64,000 nt of DNA, taken from positions 101,310 to 165,309 of the forward strand of contig CBCTTQ010000002.1 in NCBI GenBank assembly GCA_965149945.1, read 5' to 3'. Origin of the DNA: JAHZFN01 sp965149945 (GTDB taxonomy: Bacteria > Bacillota > Dehalobacteriia > UBA4068 > UBA4997). A program made the translations under genes and the position numbers. How positions within the stretch are numbered: the stretch's first letter is position 1; each line of letters begins with the position of its first letter. Below, piece after piece: positions 54,555-62,782 of this stretch. The notes below the pieces were generated by a model that was not told the origin of the DNA, ran no database searches, and worked only from the letters and a program-made list of their open reading frames with translations.

Positions 54555-56708
54555 TTAATTAGGTTCTGTAAGCAGATCTTCCTCCGTCTGTTGTTGGAAA
54601 ACGATACTGATTACTTCTCCCCGCTGAACCTCTGTACCCGGAGAAGGATTAATAGAAACAGCATAGCCGGAACCTTCTGATTTCAGCTTCAGGTCCATTG
54701 CCTTCAAAATCTCCGCCGCTTCCCGCACATTTAATCCGGTTAAATCGGGAACACTCAAGGTACTGTCTGACTGACGGGAGGTAGCGTCGCAAACTACCTC
54801 GGAACCGGCCGCAACCCGACTGTAGGCAGCCGGCGACTGCTCGGAAACATAGCCGTCACTTTCCGCGAAGACGCCCTGCAACCCCAAAAGTTCCAGTACT
54901 TTTCTCGCTTCATCCACAGCCATATTGCGCAAAGCCGGAACGGAGACGGTATTTTCTTCCGCGGCGTCTATTTCTTCTTTGGTAATTTCCGTCACCTGCG
55001 GCGTCACGCCCAAATATCGCAGCGTATCGTCCAACACATTGCGTAACATAGGCGCCGCTACTTGACCACCTTGGTACAAATCGCCTTGGGGTTCGTCCAC
55101 AATAGCCAACATGACAATTTCCGGATCATCAACAGGAGCGACAGCAATAAAGGAGGCCACATATTTGCCTTCCATATAGCCGCCGTTTTCACCTGCCTTC
55201 TGAGCCGTACCGGACTTGCCTCCTACACGAAATCCTTCGATGTAAGCATTTTTCCCGGTACCCAATGCCACTACGCTTTCCAAACATTCGCAAATAGTAT
55301 TCGCCGTTTCTTCGGAAATCACTTGTTCTTTTTCTTTCACTTCATATTCCTGAACGGTGTTGCCATCCGCATCGGTAATTTCTCGAATAATCTGCGGCTG
55401 CAACATTTGTCCGCCGTTTGCGACAGCAGACACCGCCGTAACCAATTGCAAAGGAGTCACCGCAATAGACTGACCGATGGACATACTCGCCAAATCCTGA
55501 ATGGTGGCGTTCTCTTCATCGATGACAATCCCTTTTGCTTCGCCTTCCAAGCCTATATCGGTGATTTCACCAAATCCGAACGCACGGATATAATCATAAA
55601 AAGTGCCTTCTTTTTTGGACTCCATCGCCTGCATCAAATTGACAAAACAAGGATTACAGGAATTCTGAATAATCTCCGCGAAACTCTGACTGCCATGAGG
55701 ATTATACGAACGCCAACATTTCAAAGTACGGCTGCCGATGGTCACATAACCGGGGTCATAAAACCGCGTTTCCGTAGTTACCGAGCCGGAATCCAGCGCC
55801 GCTGACGCCGTAACAATTTTAAAAGTGGAACCCGGCTCATAGGTGTCCGTTACCAACATATTACGCCTATCCGCCGTTTCGGAATCTTGATAATTGTTAG
55901 GGTCATAGGTGGGACGGCTGGCCATGGCCAAAATTTCTCCCGTTTTCGGATCCATTGCTAAAATAGCGCAAGCTTTGGGAGAAATCTCACTTTCCATCAT
56001 AGCGTCCAGTTCTCGTTCCGCGAAATACTGAATGTTCTCATCAATGGTCAAATAAATGTTTTGTCCGTCGGTAGGCGCCGTATATTCCTGAAGAGACTGG
56101 GGAATGGTATTTTGCTTAGCGTCATATTCCGTAGAAATGCTGCCGTTTACCCCGCTCAAAATGTCGTTATATGAATATTCGATGCCTTCCAATCCTTGAT
56201 TGTCTACACCGGAAAACCCCAGAATATTAGCCGCCAACGTATTTTTAGGATAATACCGCTGGGTTTCTTCCACAACGCTGATCCCTGTCAAATCCGCCTC
56301 CCGAATGGCCTCGGCGGCAGTGTAGTCGGCTTTTCGCTGCACCCAGATAAAGGAATTATCGCTGGTAATCTTTTCATAAACTTCCTGACGATCCAACTCC
56401 AACGTCTCCGCCAAAAAATCCGCGATTTCATCTTCTTCCCCGCTGCCGATAATCTCTGATGGGCTGGCAGCGACGGAATCAGCGCTGATGCTGACCGCCA
56501 ATTTATTTCCGTTTCGATCGAGAATATCACCCCGAGAGGCTTCTACTTCTACTGTTTTGGTACGGGCTTCCGTTGCCATCTGCTCCAATTCACTGCCCTG
56601 CACCAAAGTACGATAACCTAATCCACCGATCACAAATAAAAACGCAACCAATAAAATTCCAAAAACCCTCATTTGATTTTTTTTCATGGAAATTTTATTT
56701 TTTGCCAA
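54555..56708 (-). CDS. spoVD: Class B penicillin-binding protein, SpoVD/FtsI type with PASTA domains
   Basis: A 717-residue transpeptidase. One transmembrane segment (about 13-32) is followed by a dimerisation domain starting RGDILDRNGNKLAVS. The catalytic domain has STFK with the nucleophile serine near residue 294, NSCN as the SxN motif and KSGTAQK as the KTG-like motif. Two C-terminal PASTA repeats (about 580-717, VPALRNMAVDEARKVL and VPDLTGLNVREAAEIL) follow. It partners FtsW in septal wall synthesis. The probable start is TTG with GAGGATG upstream. The SpoVD-like form does not itself prove sporulation. Confidence 0.93.
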   Translation of the reverse strand: MAKNKISMKKNQMRVFGILLVAFLFVIGGLGYRTLVQGSELEQMATEARTKTVEVEASRGDILDRNGNKLAVSISADSVAASPSEIIGSGEEDEIADFLAETLELDRQEVYEKITSDNSFIWVQRKADYTAAEAIREADLTGISVVEETQRYYPKNTLAANILGFSGVDNQGLEGIEYSYNDILSGVNGSISTEYDAKQNTIPQSLQEYTAPTDGQNIYLTIDENIQYFAERELDAMMESEISPKACAILAMDPKTGEILAMASRPTYDPNNYQDSETADRRNMLVTDTYEPGSTFKIVTASAALDSGSVTTETRFYDPGYVTIGSRTLKCWRSYNPHGSQSFAEIIQNSCNPCFVNLMQAMESKKEGTFYDYIRAFGFGEITDIGLEGEAKGIVIDEENATIQDLASMSIGQSIAVTPLQLVTAVSAVANGGQMLQPQIIREITDADGNTVQEYEVKEKEQVISEETANTICECLESVVALGTGKNAYIEGFRVGGKSGTAQKAGENGGYMEGKYVASFIAVAPVDDPEIVMLAIVDEPQGDLYQGGQVAAPMLRNVLDDTLRYLGVTPQVTEITKEEIDAAEENTVSVPALRNMAVDEARKVLELLGLQGVFAESDGYVSEQSPAAYSRVAAGSEVVCDATSRQSDSTLSVPDLTGLNVREAAEILKAMDLKLKSEGSGYAVSINPSPGTEVQRGEVISIVFQQQTEEDLLTEPN

Positions 56709-57001
56709 AATATCACATCCTCGTCATACTTTCTCTCAATAGTATATTTCGGACTTTCTCCTACATTCCGCCTTACCGGCGGAAAAAAATCTATCTTTTC
56801 CAAAGATTGCTCTCGCCAAAGAGGAAAAATCCACTTTTCCCAATAAACCAAAATATTTCAAGCCGTAGTTGACTTGAATTATTTTGGCATTCTTATCATC
56901 ATGAAAAACCATGTATCCGATTTATTAGGGAAGATACACAACTATACACTGATCACAATTTATAAAAAGTATTGGAACTTGTTATCACAGTTCAAAGAAA
57001 G
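56709..57001. other. Long gap between ftsL and spoVD
   Basis: A 293-base A/T-rich gap, the longest inside the dcw cluster. It contains a 7-base-pair hairpin TTCCGCC/GGCGGAA at 56766-56784 without a T-run on the coding strand. A minus-strand TTGTGA with a TATCTT 16 bases downstream (about 56930-56960) is a weak internal promoter candidate. Confidence 0.4.
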
Positions 57002-57577
57002 CTATTGCGCCAATTGAGCGGCTTCCGCTCGGGCACTTGCTAAATTTCCCAGCAAAGTAGAAAAAGCGCCGACTACCCCACCGTCAGATTCTGTTTCCTT
57101 TGTTACCGCGGCATCCGTTGTTGTCTCCGCCGCGCTTGTCGCGTCAGCCTCCGTTGCCGCGCTTGTCGCGTCAACCGTAGATTCCGCCGCCACATCATTG
57201 GCATAAAGAATATTTTCGTCCTCCACTGTGGTCATACCTTCATTTTCCGTGGCATATTGGGCAATCCTTTCAGGGGAAGACAACTGTTCCACTTCCAGCA
57301 TCAGACGTTGATTTGCTTCCGTTGCCGTATCTACTTCCGCCTGCAACTGGTTGATTTTGTATCCGGTCTGGGTAATTTTCGCCTCCAACGCGACATAGAG
57401 CAAACTGCAGCCGAACACCAACAGGAGACAGATCACCAATTTTTGTTTGGAAGAAAGTTTCCTCAAATGACGGTGGCGGCGCTTCGGAGAATCGTTGGTA
57501 TAAACCTCCAAACGCACATCGGGACGCTCCTCAGGATAATAGCTGAGCTCATCCACATACTGTCTCTCAGGTAACAT
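57002..57577 (-). CDS. ftsL: FtsL-like division protein
   Basis: A 191-residue bitopic protein identified by position and architecture. A basic cytoplasmic part (RRHRHLRKLSSKQK) precedes a transmembrane segment at about 47-63 and a leucine-zipper-like coiled coil at about 65-105 (KINQLQAEVDTATEANQRLMLEVEQL), ending with SSPERIAQYA, the FtsL/DivIC end motif. The last 70 residues are Ala/Thr/Glu-rich with a duplicated DATSAA segment and have no FtsL counterpart. AGGAGG precedes the ATG. FtsL bridges FtsQ and the FtsW-PBP pair. Confidence 0.82.
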   Translation of the reverse strand: MLPERQYVDELSYYPEERPDVRLEVYTNDSPKRRHRHLRKLSSKQKLVICLLLVFGCSLLYVALEAKITQTGYKINQLQAEVDTATEANQRLMLEVEQLSSPERIAQYATENEGMTTVEDENILYANDVAAESTVDATSAATEADATSAAETTTDAAVTKETESDGGVVGAFSTLLGNLASARAEAAQLAQ

Positions 57578-57645
57578 TCATTCGCCTCCTTTCCCGTTTC
57601 AAACCTTTTTTTGAAATTAAAGGGAACTGTCACGCGTCACATCGC

Positions 57646-58584
57646 TCACAATTTTTCTATACACCGTAATTTCGCACTTCGAGCCCGAGGGTTTTCCGTC
57701 AATTCCGCTTCCGTCGCCACAATAGGTTTTCTGGTGACCAACCGCACCAACGGCACTTTGCCGCATACACAAATGGGAAAATCCGGCGGACAAGTACAAC
57801 CCTTTGCCCAAGTTCTGAATTGCTCTTTCACAATACGATCTTCCAAAGAATGGAAGGATATTACGCTCAGCCTGCCACCCGGTTTCAGCAAATCCAGCGC
57901 GTTAACCAAAGCGGTTTGCAACACACCCAACTCATCATTTACGGCAATCCGCAACGCCTGAAAGGTTCGCTTGGCAGGATGTTGTTTTTCTTTATTCTGA
58001 TTTTTCGGCATCGCCTTACGAATCAATCTCACCAACTGCAAGGTAGTTGTAATAGGTTCTCGCTGCCGTTGTTCCACGATTTGACGAGCAATGCGGCGAG
58101 AATATCGTTCCTCTCCATATCGATAAATGAGATTAGCCAAATCTTCTTCTGATAATTCCGCTAATAAATCCGCGGCGGTTTTTCCGTTGCTTTGCTGATC
58201 CATTCGCATATCCAGCGGCGCGTCCACCATATAAGAAAATCCGCGACTGCTATCGTCCAGCTGGTGAGAGGAAACTCCAATATCCAGCAAAATTCCATCC
58301 ACTTCCGTAATTTCCAGCTGTGTCAAAATCTGTTTCATCTCGGAAAAATTCCCTTTGACTGCTGTAAAACGGTTGCCGAAAGGGGCCAAACGGGCGCTTG
58401 CCGCCGCCAGCGCCTCTTCGTCCTGATCAATACCGATCAAACGACCGCCGGGGTCGGTTCTTAACAAAATCTGTTCGCTGTGACCACCCCCGCCCAATGT
58501 ACCGTCCACATAAATGCCTTCTTTTTTTAACGCGAGGCTTTCCATGGTCGCTTCCAACAACACCGGTACATGATGAAATTCCAT
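57646..58584 (-). CDS. rsmH: 16S rRNA (cytosine(1402)-N(4))-methyltransferase
   Basis: A 312-residue SAM methyltransferase that modifies C1402 in the ribosomal P site. HHVPVLLEATMESL opens it, DGTLGGGGHSEQIL is the SAM loop, LDIGVSSHQLDDSSRGFSY and LDMRMDQ are the substrate motifs, and VISFHSLEDRIVKEQF ends the core. ATG 58584 follows GGAGGTG; the longer frame would overlap mraZ. It begins 25 bases after the mraZ stop. Confidence 0.96.
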   Translation of the reverse strand: MEFHHVPVLLEATMESLALKKEGIYVDGTLGGGGHSEQILLRTDPGGRLIGIDQDEEALAAASARLAPFGNRFTAVKGNFSEMKQILTQLEITEVDGILLDIGVSSHQLDDSSRGFSYMVDAPLDMRMDQQSNGKTAADLLAELSEEDLANLIYRYGEERYSRRIARQIVEQRQREPITTTLQLVRLIRKAMPKNQNKEKQHPAKRTFQALRIAVNDELGVLQTALVNALDLLKPGGRLSVISFHSLEDRIVKEQFRTWAKGCTCPPDFPICVCGKVPLVRLVTRKPIVATEAELTENPRARSAKLRCIEKL

Positions 58585-58609
58585 CTTGGGCACCTCCGTC
58601 CATTGAGAA

Positions 58610-59068
58610 TCACGCGTCATCCTCATCATCAAAATCCACATCAAAATTGATCAAATTTTCTCCGATTTCATTAAAACGCGCGGCGGTTTCTTTGTTGCGG
58701 ATTTCCCAGCGTTCCCTGTTCCAAATTTCAATTCGGTTATTGACGCCGAGAATAGTAACTTCTTTTTCCAATTCCGCAAACTCCCGCAAATTGGCAGGAA
58801 TCAGAATTCGTCCCTGTTTGTCCAACTCCACTTCACTGGCGCCCGCAAATAAGTAACGGGTAAAATCACGCATATCTTTTTTGGTGCTGGAAAGTTTTCG
58901 TAACTGTTTTTCTAAAATTTCCCATTGTTCATACGTATAAACGCACAGGCATTTATCAAATCCAATGGTTACAATGAAAGAAGGTCCAAGAGCACTGCGG
59001 TATTTGACAGGGATACTGACCCGCCCCTTTAAATCGATATTATTTTGACTGGTACCGAAAAACGACAA
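58610..59068 (-). CDS. mraZ: Transcriptional regulator MraZ
   Basis: A 152-residue AbrB-fold protein with two copies of the SpoVT-AbrB unit (NIDLKGRVSIPVKYR and ELDKQGRILIPANLR). It assembles as a ring and represses its own dcw operon. The C-terminal tail is strongly acidic (FDVDFDDEDDA). The start is placed at TTG 59068, giving MSFFGTSQNN, with AAGGTG 6 bases upstream; the ORF reaching 59164 would run through the operator. First gene of the cluster. Confidence 0.93.
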   Translation of the reverse strand: MSFFGTSQNNIDLKGRVSIPVKYRSALGPSFIVTIGFDKCLCVYTYEQWEILEKQLRKLSSTKKDMRDFTRYLFAGASEVELDKQGRILIPANLREFAELEKEVTILGVNNRIEIWNRERWEIRNKETAARFNEIGENLINFDVDFDDEDDA

Positions 59069-59140
59069 CGCTCTCACCTTCCTTTCCCTGGATTTTCCTG
59101 TATTTCGCAAAGGAATTTTGTTGACGGCTTCCCTCTTGTG

Positions 59141-59177
59141 CCACTTTTTAACACAAATACACACTTTTCACCACTCA
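59141..59177 (-). promoter_or_regulatory. MraZ operator (four 10-base-spaced repeats)
   Basis: On the minus strand four heptamers TGAGTGG, AAAGTGT, TTTGTGT and AAAGTGG are separated by exactly 3 bases each. This matches the AAAGTG(T/G)-N3 repeat reported for MraZ in Mollicutes and the 10-base period of MraZ sites generally. It lies just downstream of the predicted transcription start. Confidence 0.8.
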
Positions 59178-59184
59178 CATACTG

Positions 59185-59213
59185 ATTTTATACCATTTTT
59201 GGGAAGTTTTCAA
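59185..59213 (-). promoter_or_regulatory. Promoter of the dcw cluster
   Basis: TTGAAA (59208-59213), a 17-base spacer, then TAAAAT (59185-59190). Transcription would begin near 59178, at the edge of the MraZ repeats. Confidence 0.7.
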
Positions 59214-59674
59214 CCCCGAACAAATGTTCCCGATCACGTTCTTCCCCTCTTTTTACGATTTCCAAACACAAGATATCACGAAAAATCACCTTTCAGCACG
59301 GAGCAGACTACTATATCTAGTTTTTTATTTTTTTTACTTAGCTTTGCCTTCTTTCTTAAAAGACTGGTAGTAAATTTTTCCAAAAGAAGCAATCGTTCGG
59401 CAGAAAGCTCCGTGTTATCGGCTAAGAAAATTTTTGCTTATATTACCAAATTGGTTTCTTTTCAATCGGTAATCCAATTTTTCTGCTAACTTACTGAACA
59501 ACACTCCCTCCTCAATCCCCTAATAACATTTGTTTTTTCAATCAAAATCACCCAAAGACTCGCGGTTTTGCTTCTCGACTCCCTACTCTCCTTTGCTTTG
59601 CTGCCAAAGATAAAAAGTTCCCTGCTTTTTCCAAGAAGCAATCAAATTTTGCCGCTGCCTTGCACCAATCCAAT
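59214..59674. other. A/T-rich non-coding interval upstream of the dcw cluster
   Basis: About 460 bases with no credible gene. An inverted pair CACGGAGC (about 59298) and GCTCCGTG (about 59406) is 100 bases apart, and AAGAAGCAATC occurs twice (about 59382 and 59633). No RNA gene is recognised. Confidence 0.4.
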
Positions 59675-59706
59675 AAAAAAAAGACAATTCTCGCGAATTG
59701 TCTTTT
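59675..59706. terminator. Terminator after the small export protein gene
   Basis: AAAAGACAATTC and GAATTGTCTTTT pair around TCGC with A and T flanks; it serves the minus-strand operon ending at 59764. Confidence 0.85.
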
Positions 59707-59730
59707 GAAAATGATTAGAGAACCCTTCTA

Positions 59731-59770
59731 TTTTTTCTCTTTCTTATTTATTTTTTCTCTTTCTTATTTA
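59731..59770. repeat. Perfect 20-base tandem duplication at the 3' end of the export protein gene
   Basis: Two identical adjacent copies of a unit starting TTTTTTCTCTTTCTTATTTA. The copy at 59751-59770 contains the stop codon of the export protein gene. Confidence 0.9.
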
Positions 59771-60396
59771 TGTTTCGCCTTTTTCTTTTCGTTTGTCTGA
59801 AAGGTATTCATTTCAGCATAAGAGCAACAGCGTCTTTTTTTTACTGCCAGCCGTTTTTTCAACCCCCAGAGCGCGATTAAAAAGAACGCCACTAAAAACA
59901 ACGCAATTTTAGCATCGGAAACAACAGAAAACAAACCGAAAGAACCCAAGGTCATCAAGCAAGCCGCCAGCATCATTCCCAGCAGCACCGCGAGTAAGGC
60001 GGATTTTCTTTCCATTCCCAGCAAATACGCCAATAAACACCCTGTCCAAACACCCGTACCAGGCAGAGGTACCGCCACAAAAAGCAACAATCCCGCTGTC
60101 TGTCCTTGTCGAGGCAATCTATGTTTCCGCTGCAACCTTTCGCAAAATTTTTCTCCGCAAACAGTCAAATGAGGCAAACGACAGAGCAACGCGAACAGCT
60201 TGGGCAACAACCAAAGAAGGAGCGCCGTCACTAAAGCGTTCCCCGCTACCGCCGGGAAAAAAACCTCTCGAGCAGATAACCCCAAAGCCATTCCCACCGG
60301 AATAGCTCCGCGTAGCTCCACAACAGGCAACATGGAAATCAAAAATACCGTCCATTCCGATGGTATACCACTCAATGCCGCGACAATGCCTTCCAC
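59764..60396 (-). CDS. Small multidrug export family membrane protein (COG2426)
   Basis: A 210-residue membrane protein with about 5 hydrophobic segments. VVELRGAIPVGMALG (about 26-40) and VPLPGTGVWTGCLLAYLLG (about 108-126) are the paired signatures of the COG2426 family, related to the DedA-like fold. Despite the family name the substrate is not known. The C-terminus is very basic (KKKAKHK). The start is GTG 60396 with GAGGTG upstream. It begins 17 bases after the amidohydrolase stop, so one operon. Confidence 0.85.
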   Translation of the reverse strand: MEGIVAALSGIPSEWTVFLISMLPVVELRGAIPVGMALGLSAREVFFPAVAGNALVTALLLWLLPKLFALLCRLPHLTVCGEKFCERLQRKHRLPRQGQTAGLLLFVAVPLPGTGVWTGCLLAYLLGMERKSALLAVLLGMMLAACLMTLGSFGLFSVVSDAKIALFLVAFFLIALWGLKKRLAVKKRRCCSYAEMNTFQTNEKKKAKHK

Positions 60397-60413
60397 CTTT
60401 GCACCTCGATTGC

Positions 60414-61604
60414 TTATTTATCTTGGGAAGCCAATACACTGGCCGTGTTGGCAATGACATTCACCCCAATAGGCAGGCAATCCTCATTCAGCGTAAAGCA
60501 ACTGTGGTGCCAAGGATATACATGACCGGGTTGTTCACAACCCAACATAAAATACGCCGCCGGAACTTTCTGCGAATAGTAGGCGAAGTCCTCTCCCGCT
60601 AATAAGGAGTATGGCATAATTTCCGTTTTTATACCGGGGAGATCGGTTCCCGATAGTGTTTTTACCACATCTTCTACCAGACGCACCATGGTTTCATCAT
60701 TGTTGAGAGGCGGATACGCATAAAGATAATCCAATTGGTAGCTGGCGCCCCAGGCTTCCGTGACACCGTTCAGCACCCTCTTCATTTCCGAAACCGCTCG
60801 ATCTCGTACATGGTTGCTCAAACAGCGCAAAGTTCCTGTAAGCATCACCTCATCGGGAATAATGTTTTGGCTGGTGCCGCCTTTGATTTCCCCGAAAGAA
60901 ATCACCAACGGATACATAGGATTATTGATGCGGCTGACAATGGACTGCAAAGCCACCACACATTCCGCCGCTACTAAAATGGGGTCAATGGTAGCTTGAG
61001 GCGCCGAGCCATGCCCGCCTTTGCCATAAATATGCAATGTAAAATCATCGGCCACCGCCATAATGATTCCCGATTTCAAAGCAATGGTACCGGTGGGGAA
61101 ATTAGCATTGACATGGCACCCCAAAATGGCATCCACTTTGGGATTTTCCAACACGCCGTTTTCAATCATGAATTTAGCGCCGCCCGGCGGCTTTTCTTCC
61201 CGTGGTTGGAAGATAAATTTAATGGTTCCCTGGGGAGGATTTTCCACCAACGCCTTAGCCACTCCCATCATGATAGACATATGTCCGTCATGACCGCAGG
61301 CATGCATTTTTCCGGGTACTTCCGAGGCAAAAGGAAACCCTGTTTGTTCTTCAATAGGTAAAGCGTCCATATCGGCGCGTACCGCTACACATTTTTTATG
61401 GGGATCGCCCTCCAGCAGGGCCGCAAACCCATTTTCAAAGATATTCGGGAGAATCTTCAATCCCAATTTTTTCAATTCCCCCTGAATATAGGCAGCCGTT
61501 CCCGATTCTTCTCCAAAGGTTTCCGGATGGCGATGAATATAACGGCGCCATGTAATAATTTGTTCCCGGTCAGATACCAGATTGCGAATCTTATGTTCTG
61601 TCAT
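60414..61604 (-). CDS. M20D family amidohydrolase
   Basis: A 396-residue zinc or manganese peptidase-like enzyme of the hippurate hydrolase / N-acyl-amino-acid amidohydrolase group. RRYIHRHPETFGEE, VRADMDALPIEEQTG, HACGHDGHMSIMMGVAKAL, REEKPPGGAKFMIENGVL and the dimerisation part GGHGSAPQATIDPI are family blocks. It removes acyl groups from amino acids or related compounds; the substrate is unknown. No signal peptide. GGAGG precedes the ATG. Confidence 0.92.
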   Translation of the reverse strand: MTEHKIRNLVSDREQIITWRRYIHRHPETFGEESGTAAYIQGELKKLGLKILPNIFENGFAALLEGDPHKKCVAVRADMDALPIEEQTGFPFASEVPGKMHACGHDGHMSIMMGVAKALVENPPQGTIKFIFQPREEKPPGGAKFMIENGVLENPKVDAILGCHVNANFPTGTIALKSGIIMAVADDFTLHIYGKGGHGSAPQATIDPILVAAECVVALQSIVSRINNPMYPLVISFGEIKGGTSQNIIPDEVMLTGTLRCLSNHVRDRAVSEMKRVLNGVTEAWGASYQLDYLYAYPPLNNDETMVRLVEDVVKTLSGTDLPGIKTEIMPYSLLAGEDFAYYSQKVPAAYFMLGCEQPGHVYPWHHSCFTLNEDCLPIGVNVIANTASVLASQDK

Positions 61605-61870
61605 TGTTACCTCCGTTTCCGGGCGGCGCCTAAAGCCACCGCCTACAGATCCACTTTCTGCTTCTTTTCTGATTTGTTCTTTCTATCCATAATCCTATTC
61701 CGATTATTCTGTTTCGACTCATTTTTTACCGACAAATTCTTCGGTAATCCCCTTCATCCAATTTTTTCATACCATTCCGTTCTTCTTTCTCCGCGTTTTC
61801 TGATTGCCTGCTTTTTATTTACCGGTTTTCCGATGAAAAAAACATTTTCTCCTGTAACGGAACAAATTCC
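61605..61870. other. Non-coding interval upstream of the amidohydrolase
   Basis: A purine-rich (minus strand) stretch with no credible ORF. A GC-rich imperfect hairpin (GGCGGTGGC with GCGCCGCC) sits about 15-35 bases before the amidohydrolase ribosome site. No promoter is clear. Confidence 0.35.
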
Positions 61871-61905
61871 GTGAAAAAAGAGCCGTTAACACGGCTCTTT
61901 CCTTT
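61871..61905 (-). terminator. Terminator after the TPR protein gene
   Basis: AAAGAGCCGT and ACGGCTCTTT pair around 4 bases, followed by a T-run on the minus strand. Confidence 0.85.
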
Positions 61906-61941
61906 TCTTTCAACCATGCAAGATACCGCAGAAATCTACCC

Positions 61942-62649
61942 TTATTGTTCACTTTCTGTTGTTTCGGTACTGCTTTCCTCTTGTGTTTCCTGTTCATCTG
62001 TAGATTCCGCTGAATCACGCAATGTTTCCAACTGCTGAATCAAGGAGTCTACGGAACTCTTAGTCGCTTCATCGTCGATGGTGGCGGACAATTCATTCAG
62101 CAAATTAATGGATTCATCATAGCGAGCGGCATAGGCCAGATACTGCGCATAGGCAATAACCGTATCCAAATCATCCGGCGCCAAATCCAGCGCTAACAGA
62201 TAGTATTCTTCTGCTTGGGCGCTTTCATCAACGGACGCATAACATTGGGCAGCTCTGGTGTACATCTGGGCTTTAGCCAAATCATTGACATCTTCGCCCG
62301 CGTTTTCCGCCGCTCTGACATACAAGGGAGCAGCTTCCGCCAAGGCATCCAGCCCTTTTTGGTAATCTTCTTCATTTTCACTCTGGTATAATTGGTTGGC
62401 GTATTCGTACAGGGAATTTGCCAAATTATAGTTAGTAGCATAATCATCGGGATTGGCTTCTTGTTCCGCGCGCTGGTTGGCGATGCTTTCCTCAAAAGCG
62501 GAATAATCCACTTCGTCGCTACCGGCAGAAGAACGTCCCAAATTACCAATAGAGTAAGTCAACAACAGACTCAGCACCAAAAGCCCAAACAACACACCGA
62601 TCAGAATTCTATGGGATTTAACCCATTCCCTCATTCTTTGAATAGACAT
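61942..62649 (-). CDS. Membrane-anchored TPR protein
   Basis: A 235-residue protein with an N-terminal transmembrane anchor (about 16-36) and an outward helical domain. Tetratricopeptide-like repeats occur at about 70-200, for example DDYATNYNLANSLYEYA, AKAQMYTRAAQCYASVDE and EEYYLLALDLAPDDLDTVIAYAQYLAYAARYDE. The end is Glu/Ser/Thr-rich. Such proteins usually scaffold envelope complexes; no partner can be named. GGAGG lies before the ATG and a good promoter lies 50-80 bases upstream. Confidence 0.8.
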   Translation of the reverse strand: MSIQRMREWVKSHRILIGVLFGLLVLSLLLTYSIGNLGRSSAGSDEVDYSAFEESIANQRAEQEANPDDYATNYNLANSLYEYANQLYQSENEEDYQKGLDALAEAAPLYVRAAENAGEDVNDLAKAQMYTRAAQCYASVDESAQAEEYYLLALDLAPDDLDTVIAYAQYLAYAARYDESINLLNELSATIDDEATKSSVDSLIQQLETLRDSAESTDEQETQEESSTETTESEQ

Positions 62650-62702
62650 GAAAAATAATCCTCCGTATTTTGCATCAAGCTGTAAAAAATCTTATCATAT
62701 TG

Positions 62703-62731
62703 ATTTTATAAGAATTTTCCCCGTCTGTCAA
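62703..62731 (-). promoter_or_regulatory. Promoter of the TPR protein gene
   Basis: TTGACA (62726-62731), a 17-base spacer, then TAAAAT (62703-62708); TATAAA at a 15-base spacing overlaps it. Confidence 0.7.
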
Positions 62732-62782
62732 CTGTTTCCCGCAAATTCCGAGAGGATTTTCTCTTACGAGCAACCGATATCT

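Noticed and set aside
59118..59489. 123-codon plus-strand frame upstream of mraZ
   Set aside because: Overlaps the dcw promoter and MraZ operator, no ribosome site, Phe/Ser-rich low-quality product.
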